Assembly: GCF_008973465.1 (NCBI RefSeq)
Contig: NZ_WBXN01000004.1
Location: 7,170,501 to 7,234,500 of the forward strand
Direction: 5' to 3'
Origin: Streptomyces sp. SS1-1
Lineage (GTDB): Bacteria > Actinomycetota > Actinomycetes > Streptomycetales > Streptomycetaceae
Length of the DNA stretch: 64,000 nt
Part shown: in pieces, positions 17,457 to 25,532 of the stretch
Numbering within the stretch: the stretch's first letter is position 1
How the letters are laid out: each line of letters opens with the position of its first letter
Notes under the pieces: generated by a model
The model's input: the letters and a program-made list of their open reading frames with translations, nothing else
Told to the model about the DNA's origin: nothing
Database searches by the model: none
Position numbers and translations under genes: made by a program

Positions 17457-18265
17457 CGGCGGTCGACCCCCACGCGGCCAGGGCCCGGCACCGGCCCTGG
17501 CCCCGGCGCTGCCCCGGCATCGCCCTCGACCTGGGCAGCGCCCGTACCCGTGCCTGGCTGCCGGGCCAGGGCCTGCTCCTCGACGTCCCCACGGTGACGT
17601 TCGGCGACGGCCCCCTGCACCCCATACGACGGGGCGTCATCGTCGACACCCCCGGCACCGCCCGCATGCTCGACCGGCTGCTCACCCACCGTCTGCCCCG
17701 GCTGGGCCGGCCCCTCGTCATCGTGGCGGCCCCCGTCCTCGGCGGCGTGACGTTCCGCGCGCAGGCCCGCACCGCGGCCGAGGTCCTGCGGCCGCAGAGC
17801 GTGCTGACCGTCCCGTCGGCCCGGGCCGTGGCGGAGGCCGCCGGCGCCGATCTGAGCCGGCCCCTGCTCGTGGCGGACATCGGCGCCCATGTCACCGACG
17901 TCGTCCTGCTCACCGACGGCACGGTGACCGACGCCCGCCGCACCACCGTGGGCACCAGCGACCTCCACCGGTCGGCGTCGCCCGCGCGCATCACCGAGGC
18001 GGTCATCGCCATGGTGACCGCCGTCCTGGACCAGGACGACACCCCGCAGACGCTCGACGCCCTGCGGCGCGGCATCCTCCTGGCGGGCGGCGGCGCGCTG
18101 CGCCCCGACATCACCTACCGCCTCACCGACGCGCTGCACGCCCCCGTGAAGCCCGTGCCCGCCCCGCACACCGCCGCCGTACGCGGCGCGGCCGCCCTGC
18201 TCCAGGCTGCGCACGGCCACCCGTCGGCCGCCCCGGGCGCCGGCTGCGCGCGCCATCCGCACTAG
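17453..18265 (+). CDS. Short MreB-like actin-fold protein
   Basis: 270 aa from GTG 17453, which overlaps the preceding TGA; GGAGG lies 7 bases upstream. Actin-fold nucleotide motifs are present: phosphate-1 ALDLGSARTRAW (24-35), phosphate-2 LLVADIGAHVTDVVLL (138-153) and adenosine ILLAGGGALRPDI (208-220). It is about 70 residues shorter than MreB/Mbl, and the region between the motifs suggests loss of the IB/IIB subdomains needed for polymerisation. A similar truncated third MreB-like protein has been described in S. coelicolor (SCO6166, from memory). Coupling to DksA-like genes is unexplained. Confidence 0.8.
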   Translation: MTAVDPHAARARHRPWPRRCPGIALDLGSARTRAWLPGQGLLLDVPTVTFGDGPLHPIRRGVIVDTPGTARMLDRLLTHRLPRLGRPLVIVAAPVLGGVTFRAQARTAAEVLRPQSVLTVPSARAVAEAAGADLSRPLLVADIGAHVTDVVLLTDGTVTDARRTTVGTSDLHRSASPARITEAVIAMVTAVLDQDDTPQTLDALRRGILLAGGGALRPDITYRLTDALHAPVKPVPAPHTAAVRGAAALLQAAHGHPSAAPGAGCARHPH

Positions 18266-18350
18266 AGACTCCCTCCGCACGTACCCCGCCCCACCCCGGC
18301 CACGTCTTCCGACAGCCCCAGCGGAAGCCGGTCACGCGGAAGGAGACCCC

Positions 18351-18986
18351 ATGGCCCGCGCCATCCCCCCGGCACAGCCACCGCCGGACCACCCCGACCC
18401 CGACGAACACCGTCACGTCCTGACCTGGCGCTGGCGGCGCAACCCGCTGCGACGCCCCACCGACCTCGCGCAGGCGTGGATCGCCCTCGGCCTGTTCCTC
18501 GCCGTCCTGGCCGCCACACCCGCCGCCATGTTCCTGGCCGGCGACGCCGCCCACCGCCACTATCTGCACAAGGCCCGCCACCAGGCCGCCACCCGGTACG
18601 AGGCCACCGCCGTCACCGAGCACGACGCGCCCGGCCACCTCGAACCGGGCAGTGACGAGGCCGGGAAGGCCCGCTATCCGGTCACCGTCCGCTTCACCGA
18701 CGACGAGGGCCGCGCCCGCACCGCCGAGGCGAAGGTGCCACCGTCCCTGCCCGCCGGCAGCACGATCCGGGTCTGGGTCGACGCGCAAGGGCAGATCACC
18801 GGACCTCCTCTGACCCGGGATCAGATCCGCGACAGCGCCCTCGGCTGCGCCGTCCTCGCCGCGCTCGCCGTGCCCGTGGCCGCGGCGGTCGCGTACCGCT
18901 GGGCCGTCCGCACCCTGGAGCGGCGCAACCTCGCCCGGTGGGAGGCGGAGTGGGCCCGTACGGCCCCGGACTGGACGGTGCGCTGA
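18351..18986 (+). CDS. Rv1733c-like membrane protein
   Basis: 211 aa, GGAGA before the ATG. There are two membrane helices (about 40-62, WIALGLFLAVLAATPAAMFL, and about 160-185, ALGCAVLAALAVPVAAAVAY) enclosing an extracytoplasmic beta domain (YPVTVRFTDDEGRARTAEAK...GSTIRVWVD). This is the layout of the mycobacterial Rv1733c/DUF3592-like family, whose prototype is induced in dormancy; the function is unknown. It follows the actin-like gene on the same strand after 85 bp and is probably part of the same stress-related group. Confidence 0.72.
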   Translation: MARAIPPAQPPPDHPDPDEHRHVLTWRWRRNPLRRPTDLAQAWIALGLFLAVLAATPAAMFLAGDAAHRHYLHKARHQAATRYEATAVTEHDAPGHLEPGSDEAGKARYPVTVRFTDDEGRARTAEAKVPPSLPAGSTIRVWVDAQGQITGPPLTRDQIRDSALGCAVLAALAVPVAAAVAYRWAVRTLERRNLARWEAEWARTAPDWTVR

Positions 18987-19046
18987 CCCGCCGTACCGGA
19001 TCTCGGTGTTCCGCTCGCCGTACCGACACGAACCCGCGGTATCAGG

Positions 19047-19070
19047 TGCCCAGGAGGGCACTCCTGGGCA
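19047..19070. terminator. 10-bp hairpin between Rv1733c-like and yihY genes
   Basis: TGCCCAGGAG (19047-19056) and CTCCTGGGCA (19061-19070) pair perfectly with a GGCA loop. It lies 61 bp after one stop and 44 bp before the next start, so it may end the upstream unit or form a structured leader. Confidence 0.6.
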
Positions 19071-19113
19071 TCCGGAGACGGACAGCCGCACACCGAGGGA
19101 GCGTCCGACGACC

Positions 19114-20076
19114 ATGGGTACCGCCGTCCGCGTGCCACAGACCCGCGACATGATCGGGGACGAACTCTCCGGCGACGAGGCGTTCACCGCCCTGCGCCAC
19201 TACGGAGGACGGCGGCTGCTGACCGACTCCTTCGTCCGGTTCCGCTACGCCGACGGGTTCAGCAACGCCCGCGCCCTCGCCTTCCAGGTCGTGCTCGGCC
19301 TCGTCCCGTGCACCGTGGCCCTCGTCGGACTCGCCACCTCCGTGCACACCGAGGGCGTCGGCGACATCATCGAGCGCACCCTCGGCCGGATCGTGCCGGG
19401 CGCGAGCGCCGAGATCGTCGCCGACGCCTTCGACGGCACCCGGCGCACCGCCCATGGCGACGTGTGGAGCACCCTCGCCCTGTGGCTGGGCCTGGGCTTC
19501 GCCCTGCTCAACCTGGCCTCGGCCATGGGCCAGATCGAGCGCGGCGCCAACCGCATCTACGGCATCGAGCGCGACCGCCCCTTCCCCCGCAAGTACGCCC
19601 GTGCGATGGCGCTCGCCGTCGCCGCCGGACTGCCGCTCGGCCTCGGTTTCGTCACCCTGGTCGCGGGCGAGGCCGTCGGCGACGCCGTGGCGGCCTCCGC
19701 CGGCCGGGACGGCGGCCCCCGCTGGTGGGACGTGCTCGACGTCCCCGTCGGGCTGGCCCTCGCCTGGGCGGCCTCCGCGGTGATCTTCCGCTGGTGCCCG
19801 CGCCGTAGGCAGCCCGGCTACACCTGGCTCGCGTTCGGTTCGGCCGTGCACCTGGTGCTGTGGGTGGCGGCCACCTGGCTGCTCGCCCTGTACGTGGAGG
19901 GGAGCGGCGCCTTCGGTGCCCTGTACGGGCCGCTGACCGCGTTCGTGGCCCTGCTGCTCTGGGCCAACCTGACGGCCGTCGCCCTGTTCCTCGGCATCGC
20001 CTTCGCGGCCCAGCTGGAGGCGGCCCGCGCCGGGATCGCCTCCGCCGTGCGGCCCGACCCCGGGGCGGGCGGGTGA
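19114..20076 (+). CDS. YihY/virulence factor BrkB family membrane protein
   Basis: 320 aa from ATG 19114 (weak ribosome site GAGGGAG 12 bases upstream). It shows six predicted helices: ALAFQVVLGLVPCTVALVGL, a helix at about residue 125, AMALAVAAGLPLGLGFVTLV, VGLALAWAASAVIFRWC, LVLWVAATWLLALYV and LTAFVALLLWANLTAVALFL. This is the BrkB/YihY fold, with the RFRYADGFSNARALAFQ entry motif and an IERGANRIYGI segment. The family was once called ribonuclease BN in error; its role is probably in membrane homeostasis or transport. Confidence 0.85.
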   Translation: MGTAVRVPQTRDMIGDELSGDEAFTALRHYGGRRLLTDSFVRFRYADGFSNARALAFQVVLGLVPCTVALVGLATSVHTEGVGDIIERTLGRIVPGASAEIVADAFDGTRRTAHGDVWSTLALWLGLGFALLNLASAMGQIERGANRIYGIERDRPFPRKYARAMALAVAAGLPLGLGFVTLVAGEAVGDAVAASAGRDGGPRWWDVLDVPVGLALAWAASAVIFRWCPRRRQPGYTWLAFGSAVHLVLWVAATWLLALYVEGSGAFGALYGPLTAFVALLLWANLTAVALFLGIAFAAQLEAARAGIASAVRPDPGAGG

Positions 20077-20104
20077 CCCGCGGGGCCCTGGGGCGGGCCC
20101 GCCG

Positions 20105-20536
20105 TCAGCCGTGCGCCGCGGCCGTCACCGTCGCGGGGTCCACACCCGTCAGCTCGACGATGCGGTGCGGGGCGACACCCGCGGCCAGGGCCCGCCCGAT
20201 CAGTCCGTCACGGCCGTCCGCGCAGTCCCGCCAGGCCAGCAGCTCCTCCTCGAGGCGCGCCAGCGGCTCGGGCGCCGTCGTGTGCCGCACGCGACTCAGC
20301 TCCTCGTCGCCGAGCGGGACGGGCAGCCGCTCGGCGCCCTCGGGGATCGCCCCGGTCTCCTCCGGCGGAAGCAGCCGCAGCCTCGGGTCGGTCGGGGTGA
20401 CCCGCTGCGCGTCCAGCCAGGCGCGCACCGCGGGGGTGTCCATACAGGCGAGCTCACCGACGGCGGCCGGGGCCACGCCGAGCGGCGCGCCGGCGGCGGC
20501 GTCGTCGAGCAGGAACAGGTAGGCGTCCTCGGTCAT
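20105..20536 (-). CDS. Hypothetical protein (DUF6003-like)
   Basis: 143 aa, ATG preceded by a GGAGAAGGATCC region. It is acidic and mostly helical, opening with MTEDAYLFLLDD and ending with RALAAGVAPHRIVELTGVDP, which resembles a non-canonical HTH or recognition helix. It resembles Streptomyces-restricted proteins of the DUF6003 type as far as I recall. No signal peptide. Function unknown. Confidence 0.6.
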   Translation of the reverse strand: MTEDAYLFLLDDAAAGAPLGVAPAAVGELACMDTPAVRAWLDAQRVTPTDPRLRLLPPEETGAIPEGAERLPVPLGDEELSRVRHTTAPEPLARLEEELLAWRDCADGRDGLIGRALAAGVAPHRIVELTGVDPATVTAAAHG

Positions 20537-20669
20537 GGATCCTTCTCCACAGGCAGATCGGCGGTCGGGCGGGGCTGAACGCCCTCCGCTTACCCCGCCG
20601 CAGCGGCATTACCGCGCCACTTGCCGGGCTCCGGCGACACGGGAAAGCCCCCCGGCGTGGCCGGACGAT

Positions 20670-20808
20670 CTGTGCTACGGTTAACGAGTTGCAGTTGTGG
20701 TACCCATGAACCTATGTGCGCCTGACGGGAATGTTCATCCATCAGGCGCATTATTCGTTTTACCGGCTTCTCCGGATGGGGCCCGTTGCCTATCAGAAGG
20801 AGAACGTC
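20670..20808 (+). promoter_or_regulatory. cspA promoter and long structured 5' UTR
   Basis: A GCTACGGT sequence (about 20684-20691) can serve as -10. The following leader of about 110 nt contains a 9-bp hairpin TGCGCCTGA (20717-20725) / TCAGGCGCA (20742-20750) in an AT-rich setting, and ends with AGAAGGAG before ATG 20809. Long structured leaders are usual for cold-shock genes, where they act as RNA thermosensors. Confidence 0.55.
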
Positions 20809-21012
20809 ATGGCACAGGGAACCGTGAAGTGGTTCAACTCCGAAAAGGGTTTCGGATTCATCGAGCAGGACGGCGGCGGCCCTGACGTCTTCGCCCACTA
20901 CTCGAACATCGCGACGCAGGGCTTCCGCGAGCTCCAGGAGGGCCAGCGGGTCTCCTTCGACGTCACGCAGGGCCAGAAGGGCCCGCAGGCGGAGAACATC
21001 GTCCCCGCCTGA
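20809..21012 (+). CDS. cspA: Cold-shock protein CspA family
   Basis: 67 aa, strong AGAAGGAG ribosome site. It is a complete cold-shock domain: RNP1 KGFGFIEQ (about 14-21) and RNP2 DVFAHYSN (about 26-33), starting MAQGTVKWFNSEKGFGF. It is an RNA chaperone that melts secondary structure in mRNA. It lies 88 bp upstream of a DEAD-box helicase on the same strand with a strong terminator between them, so both probably belong to one cold-inducible unit with the helicase produced by read-through. One of several paralogues expected in Streptomyces. Confidence 0.95.
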   Translation: MAQGTVKWFNSEKGFGFIEQDGGGPDVFAHYSNIATQGFRELQEGQRVSFDVTQGQKGPQAENIVPA

Positions 21013-21033
21013 TCGCCGGACGTATTCCGCTCA

Positions 21034-21066
21034 CCGGGGTCCGCATCCTTGTGATGCGGACCCCGG
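21034..21066 (+). terminator. Intrinsic terminator after cspA
   Basis: CCGGGGTCCGCATC - CTTGT - GATGCGGACCCCGG followed by TTTGTG: 14 perfect pairs plus a short T-run. It ends most cspA transcripts ahead of the helicase gene. Confidence 0.88.
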
Positions 21067-21100
21067 TTTGTGCTGTTTCCAGGAAGGCAGAGAGAACCGC

Positions 21101-22684
21101 ATGGCCCGCAGACCCCAGAAGTCCAATCGACGCGCTACGGCACCCGCCTCACCCACGCCGTCGCACAGGGAATTCCGGTTGCCGGAAAGCACGACGCCCG
21201 CACTTCCCGCCGTCGAGGACTTCGCCGGTCTGGACATGCCCGAAGCGTTGCTGAAGACCCTCGCCGCCCAGGGCGTGACCACCCCCTTCCCCATCCAGGC
21301 CGCCACCCTGCCGAACTCGCTCGCGGGGCGCGACCTGCTGGGCCGGGGCCGTACCGGCTCCGGCAAGACGCTCGCCTTCGGGCTGGCCCTGCTGGCCCGC
21401 ACCGCCGGGCTGCGCGCGCAGGCCAAGGCGCCCCTCGCCCTGGTGCTGGTCCCGACCCGCGAGCTCGCCCAGCAGGTGACGGACGCGCTGGCGCCGTACG
21501 CCACGTCCGTGAATCTGCGTCTGACCACCGTCGTCGGCGGGCTGTCGATCACCAAGCAGGCCGGTGCGCTGCGGCGCGGCGCCGAGGTCCTGGTGGCCAC
21601 CCCCGGCCGGCTCAACGACCTCGTGGAGCGCGGCGACTGCGTCCTCGACCAGGTCCGCATCACGGTGCTGGACGAGGCCGACCAGATGACGGACATGGGC
21701 TTCCTGCCGCAGATCACCAAGCTGATCCAGCAGGTGCGGCCCGACGGCCAGCGGCTGCTGTTCTCGGCCACCCTGGACGCCAACATCGACCGGCTCGTGC
21801 AGCGGTTCCTCACCGACCCCGTCGTCCACTCCGTGGACCCGTCCGCCGGGGCGGTGAGCACCATGGAGCACCATGTGCTCCACCTCCTCGACGAGACCGA
21901 CAAGAAGGCCGTCACCACGCGGATCGCCGCCCGCGACGGCCGGGTCATCCTCTTCCTGGACACCAAGAGGTCCGCTGACCGGCTCGCCAAGCGGCTCCTG
22001 GCGGTCGGCGTCCGCGCCGCCGCGCTGCACGGCGGCCGCTCCCAGCCGCAGCGCAACCGCACCCTCGAGCAGTTCAAGAACGGCGACGTCACCGCGCTGG
22101 TGGCGACCAACGTCGCGGCACGCGGCATACACGTCGACGACCTCGACCTCGTCGTGAACGTCGATCCGCCGACCGACCACAAGGACTACCTCCACCGGGG
22201 CGGCCGCACGGCCCGCGCCGGCGGCTCCGGCAGCGTCGTCACGCTCGTCCTGCCCGATCAGAAGCGGGACGTCACCCGGCTGATGTCGGAGGCGGGCATC
22301 CGTCCGCGGACGTCCCGGATCACGTCGAGCGACACCGCGCTGACCACGATCACCGGGGCCCGCGAGCCGTCCGGTGTGGCCGTCACGATCCCGGTGCCGG
22401 AGCAGCCGCAGCCGGCGGCGTCCCGCCCGGCCCGCAAGACCGGCAGCGCCACACCGTCCCCGCGCGGCGGCCGTCGGCGTCGTGGCGAGGGCGCGGCCAA
22501 GGCGGCACCCGAGGCCGGCGCCCGGAAGACCGGCGGTTCTCCCCGCCGGTCCGGGTCCGGCGCGGCCGGCTCCACGGGCGCCTCCGCCGGCGGAGCGCGG
22601 CGCGGCGGTCCGCGCAGGTCCGCGACCGGCGGGGGAGCGGCGGGCCGTACGGCCGACCGGCGCGGCGGCGGCCGTAGCGCGTAG
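21101..22684 (+). CDS. DEAD-box RNA helicase
   Basis: 527 aa from ATG 21101. It contains Q-motif TTPFPIQ (Q66), motif I GRTGSGKT (83-90), Ia PTRELAQQ, Ib TPGRL, motif II DEAD (191-194), motif III SAT (222-224), and in the second RecA domain LFLDTKRSADRLAK, ARGIH and motif VI HRGGRTARAG. A C-terminal tail of about 110 residues is Arg/Gly/Pro/Ser-rich (RGGRRRRGEG, RRGGPRRS), typical of RNA-binding extensions in cold-shock helicases (CsdA/RhlE group). Its location immediately after cspA supports a role in RNA remodelling at low temperature. Confidence 0.93.
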   Translation: MARRPQKSNRRATAPASPTPSHREFRLPESTTPALPAVEDFAGLDMPEALLKTLAAQGVTTPFPIQAATLPNSLAGRDLLGRGRTGSGKTLAFGLALLARTAGLRAQAKAPLALVLVPTRELAQQVTDALAPYATSVNLRLTTVVGGLSITKQAGALRRGAEVLVATPGRLNDLVERGDCVLDQVRITVLDEADQMTDMGFLPQITKLIQQVRPDGQRLLFSATLDANIDRLVQRFLTDPVVHSVDPSAGAVSTMEHHVLHLLDETDKKAVTTRIAARDGRVILFLDTKRSADRLAKRLLAVGVRAAALHGGRSQPQRNRTLEQFKNGDVTALVATNVAARGIHVDDLDLVVNVDPPTDHKDYLHRGGRTARAGGSGSVVTLVLPDQKRDVTRLMSEAGIRPRTSRITSSDTALTTITGAREPSGVAVTIPVPEQPQPAASRPARKTGSATPSPRGGRRRRGEGAAKAAPEAGARKTGGSPRRSGSGAAGSTGASAGGARRGGPRRSATGGGAAGRTADRRGGGRSA

Positions 22685-22706
22685 AACCTCCAGTTCACCG
22701 GCGTAC

Positions 22707-22744
22707 GAGGGCCGGCCTCCGCTGTCCGCGGAAGGCCGGCCCTC
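22707..22744 (+). terminator. Terminator after the helicase gene
   Basis: GAGGGCCGGCCT (22707-22718) pairs with AGGCCGGCCCTC (22733-22744); the inner CCGC/GCGG extends the stem. It lies 23 bp after the helicase stop and also just beyond the stop of the convergent small membrane protein gene, so it could serve both. Confidence 0.78.
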
Positions 22745-22760
22745 GTCCGTGCGGGCGTGC

Positions 22761-22973
22761 TTACGCGGCGTGCGCGCGGTGCGTGGACGACCTCGCCGCC
22801 GGACGGGCGGGAGTGCCTGACGCGCCGCCGCGGATCAGCCGCAGAGGGTGGCGGCGTCCGCTCCGTGCGTGCCGCGCGGCGCCGGGCGCCGCCGCCAGCC
22901 AGTCCTCGACCCGGCTCATCAGCAGGAGCAGCACGCCGAGACCGGGCAGCAGCAGGACGGCGGTGACGATCAC
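22761..22973 (-). CDS. Small single-pass membrane protein
   Basis: 70 aa from GTG 22973 with GAGGAAGGGAC upstream. One N-terminal membrane helix (VTAVLLLPGLGVLLLLM) is followed by SRVEDWLAAA and a long Arg/Ala-rich, His-containing cytosolic tail. It is too short for the usual domain searches. A small membrane protein of this kind (one helix, basic tail, near DUF1469/DUF3618 genes) recurs in Streptomyces. Function unknown. Confidence 0.6.
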   Translation of the reverse strand: MIVTAVLLLPGLGVLLLLMSRVEDWLAAAPGAARHARSGRRHPLRLIRGGASGTPARPAARSSTHRAHAA

Positions 22974-23195
22974 GACGGGTCCCTTCCTCGACTCCACTGC
23001 CGGCCGGGTGCCCTGCTCACCGGCCGACGCGCCCTGGGAGGCGTGGAGGTGCCGTGAAGGTCCCGCGCGGCTCGGGGCGTCCTCGCCTTTGGGCGGCATC
23101 CGTTGTCGTGAACGGGACTTTCGGGGTACTCGCCCGCTCAGCGGACGGCGCCCCGGCGCCTTTCTGCCAGAACCGAGAGACGGGAGGTGATCGCC

Positions 23196-23627
23196 ATGGC
23201 GTCGGACACTCAAGCACGCCCCCTCTCCGACCACCGGACGACGCGGTCGGAGCCGGTCGGCGAACTCGTGCAGAAGGCCTCGCAGCAGCTGACGGAGCTG
23301 GTACGGGCCGAACTGCGCCTGGCGCAGGCGGAGATGAAGGAGAAGGGCAAGCGGTACGGCAAGGGAGGCGGGCTCTTCGGCGGCGCGGGCCTCGTCGGGT
23401 TCCTGATGCTCCAGGCGCTCGTGGCCACGGTGATCGCGGCGCTGGCGGTACCGCTGCCGGTGTGGGCCGCGGCCCTGATCGTGACGGCGGTGCTCGGCGT
23501 GATCGCCGCCGTGATGGCGCTGACCGGCAAGAAGCAGGTGTCGCGGGCGGCCCCGCCCAAGCCCGAGCAGACGATCGAGAACGTCAAGGCCGACGTGGCC
23601 GAGATCAAGGAGAGTGCGCACCGATGA
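23196..23627 (+). CDS. Phage-holin/YqjE-like (DUF1469) membrane protein
   Basis: 143 aa from ATG 23196, chosen because GGAGGTGATC lies 8 bases before it (a GTG at 23187 overlaps that site). It has an amphipathic helix VGELVQKASQQLTELVRAEL, then two membrane helices (VGFLMLQALVATVIAALAV and WAAALIVTAVLGVIAAVMAL) and a charged tail. This is the actinobacterial holin superfamily III/DUF1469 pattern, with the same role as E. coli YqjE. ATGA overlap with the DUF3618 gene; such pairs (YqjD/YqjE-like) are common and associate with the membrane under stress. Confidence 0.85.
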   Translation: MASDTQARPLSDHRTTRSEPVGELVQKASQQLTELVRAELRLAQAEMKEKGKRYGKGGGLFGGAGLVGFLMLQALVATVIAALAVPLPVWAAALIVTAVLGVIAAVMALTGKKQVSRAAPPKPEQTIENVKADVAEIKESAHR

Positions 23628-24070
23628 CTCAGGCCCCCCACGACAAGCCCGCCGCCGAGACCCCCGAGGAACTGCGCGCGCAGGTGGAACACACCCGGCA
23701 CGAGCTCGGCACCACGGTGGAGGCCCTGGCGGCCAAGGCCGACGTCAAGACCCGCGCCCAGGAGAAGGCCGCCGAGGTGAAGGTCCAGGCGGCCGACCGG
23801 GCCGGTGCCCTCAAGGAACAGGCCGCCCACAAGGCGGAAGAGGTGAAGGCCAAGGCGTCCGAGGCGACGGCGCGGGTGCAGGCCAAGATGCCGGACCAGG
23901 TCAAGGACACGGTGGAACACGCCGGGCTCCTGTGGCAGGAGAAGGCGCCCCGGCCCGTCCAGGACAAGGCCGCCCAGGGCGCCCGGATGGCCCGGGAGCA
24001 CCGCGGCCTGCTGGTGGCGGCCGCGGCCCTCGGCGCGTGCGTGTGGCTGATGCGCCACGGCAAGAACTGA
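23624..24070 (+). CDS. DUF3618 protein (YqjD-like)
   Basis: 148 aa, ATG overlapping the previous TGA. It opens with TPEELRAQVEHTRHELGTTV, the DUF3618 signature. It continues as a long charged helix with repeated AQEKAAEVK/ADRAGALKEQ/AHKAEEVKAK/ASEATARVQ units (about 45-95), resembling LEA-like repeats. It ends in one hydrophobic anchor (LLVAAAALGACVWLMRHG). Probably tail-anchored, with the helix lying along or away from the membrane. Co-translated with the DUF1469 protein. The 120-bp tandem array begins about 80 bp downstream. Confidence 0.85.
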   Translation: MTQAPHDKPAAETPEELRAQVEHTRHELGTTVEALAAKADVKTRAQEKAAEVKVQAADRAGALKEQAAHKAEEVKAKASEATARVQAKMPDQVKDTVEHAGLLWQEKAPRPVQDKAAQGARMAREHRGLLVAAAALGACVWLMRHGKN

Positions 24071-24149
24071 CCCACGCGGGCCGGCGCCGCGGCCGCCCGG
24101 GAGCGGGGCCGCCGTCCGGGTGGCTATCGCTCGGCCGTGGCGCGGGCCT

Positions 24150-24803
24150 CGTTCAGCGAGGCTGCGGACACCTGGCGCGCGCTGCCCGCGTGACGGGGGC
24201 TGCGTCAGGCCCCGTCCGGGACCGGGGTCGCCGTCCAGGGAGCTCGTCCCGGCCGTGGCGCCATCCGTGCTCAGCGAGGGGCGCGGACACCTGGCGCGCG
24301 CTGCCCGCATGACGGCGGTTGCGCCACGTCTCGTCCGGGACCGGGGTCGCCGTCCGGGGAGCCCGCGACCGCCCGTTGCGCCGCCCCCGCTCGGCGAGAC
24401 CCGCGGATGCCCGGCACGTGCTGCCGGCGTGACGGCAGCAGGGCCAGTCCCCGTCCGGGCCAAGTTCGCCGTTGAGGCAGCCCGCCCCCGACCCCGTTCA
24501 GCGAGGCCAGTAGATGCCGGCGCGCGCTGTCGGCGTGACGGCAGCAGGGCCGGGTCCCGTCCGGTACCGGGCCGCCCGTCCCGGCGGCTCGCGCTCGGCC
24601 GTGGCGACCCCGGCCCCGCTCAGCGAAGCCTGCGGACACCCGGCGCGCGCTGCCCGCATGACGGCAGCAGCGCCAGCCCCCGTCCGGAACCAGGGTCGCC
24701 GTCGAGGCGGCCCGCCCCCGCCCCCGCCCCCGGCCCCGCTCAGTGAGGCCCGTTAAAGCCCGGCCCCGCGTCGTCGGCGTGACGGCAGCAGGGCCAGGTG
24801 TTC
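24150..24803. repeat. Six-copy tandem array of a diverged ~120-bp unit derived from the 3' end of the neighbouring regulator gene
   Basis: Each unit contains a CAGCGAGGC-like block, then GCGGACACCYGGCGCGCGCT, CCGC-TGACGGCAGCAG-GCCA and a CCCGTCCGGGACCGG block. The TGACGG landmark falls at 24191, 24310, 24430, 24536, 24659 and 24780, i.e. spacings of 119, 120, 106, 123 and 121 bp. The last copy is the 3' end of the FHA/HTH regulator gene itself (minus strand, ...ALLPSRR...). The other five are degenerate duplicates of that coding tail plus downstream DNA. No other gene is supportable between 24071 and 24752, although long frames stay open on both strands because of the composition. Confidence 0.8.
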
Positions 24804-25532
24804 CTCGCGCACCAGGCCGTACCGCAGGGCGAGTGAGGCCAGGCGGGTCCGTTTGGCGCCCGTGCGCCCGGCGCCGTCCCCGGCGTCCCCGTCGAGGGGG
24901 AGTTTCGCACGGGCCAGATAGTCGATGTGGTAGTTCACGGCGGACCGGGTCAGGCCCCCGCAGCCGTCCAGGGGACGCAGGCGCCGGGCGATGTCACCGG
25001 CCCCCGGCGGCGCCCCGTCCGGCACCCCGCGCAGCCGTGGCTCGCACAGCGCGACCAGGACGAGGAAGTACTTGGCGGTGACGTCGAGCGCGAAGGGGTG
25101 CGCGGTCTGCTCGGTCGCGCCCGGCGTTCGCCGTTCGTCCAGGTAGGTGTGCTGCGGGGCGAACACCGTGAAACCGGTGCCGCCGTCCAGGGCGGGCAGG
25201 ACGACCCGGGAGAGCTCGAAGGGCACCGGCGCGCCGAGCCGTCCGGGCGCCACGGTCAGGTACTCCCCGCCGTTCTCCATGTTCTCCACCACGTAGGCGG
25301 TGTCGGCGCTGAAGTTCGACAGACGCCAGTAGTCCCGGGCGGCCTCCAGCCGCCCCGCCCGCCGGGACACGCCCGGATCGCGCAGGGCGACGAACGGGCC
25401 GGTCCGGCCGCCAGGCCGGTCGCGCCCGAACTCGGCCACGTCTCCAGGCCCCAGAAGCAGCAACTCCGGCGCGCCCGCGCCGGCGGCGCCCGGCCGTGAC
25501 GGGCCCGACGGCTGAACGATGATGGTCTCCAA
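24753..25532 (-). CDS. FHA-like domain protein with C-terminal winged helix
   Basis: 259 aa from TTG 25532, with GGGGGAG 9 bases upstream; longer in-frame starts lack ribosome sites and would overlap the divergent gene's promoter. The N-terminal region (about 1-110) has the FHA pattern: GPGDVAEFGRD, then VALRDPGVSRRAGRLEAA, WRLSNFSADTAYVVEN. FHA domains read phosphothreonine. The C-terminal region (from about 150) contains FLVLVALCEPRLRG..., DIARRL and LTRSAVNYHIDYLARAKL, a winged helix. This looks like a phospho-dependent regulator of a Ser/Thr-kinase pathway. Its 3' end is repeated five more times downstream. Confidence 0.7.
   Translation of the reverse strand: METIIVQPSGPSRPGAAGAGAPELLLLGPGDVAEFGRDRPGGRTGPFVALRDPGVSRRAGRLEAARDYWRLSNFSADTAYVVENMENGGEYLTVAPGRLGAPVPFELSRVVLPALDGGTGFTVFAPQHTYLDERRTPGATEQTAHPFALDVTAKYFLVLVALCEPRLRGVPDGAPPGAGDIARRLRPLDGCGGLTRSAVNYHIDYLARAKLPLDGDAGDGAGRTGAKRTRLASLALRYGLVREEHLALLPSRRRRGAGL

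Noticed and set aside
23101..23130. SigB-type promoter before the DUF1469 gene (GGGTAC at 23124-23129)
   Set aside because: No suitable GNNT -35 element at the required 14-16 bp spacing was found, so the match is to the -10 only.
24120..24746. Plus-strand frame of 208 codons with internal ARAARMTA-like repeats
   Set aside because: The repeats are explained at DNA level by the 120-bp array; there is no ribosome site and no homology pattern on either strand.
24150..24803. CRISPR array
   Set aside because: Units are ~120 bp, diverged along their whole length, lack identical short repeats with unique spacers, and no cas genes are near.
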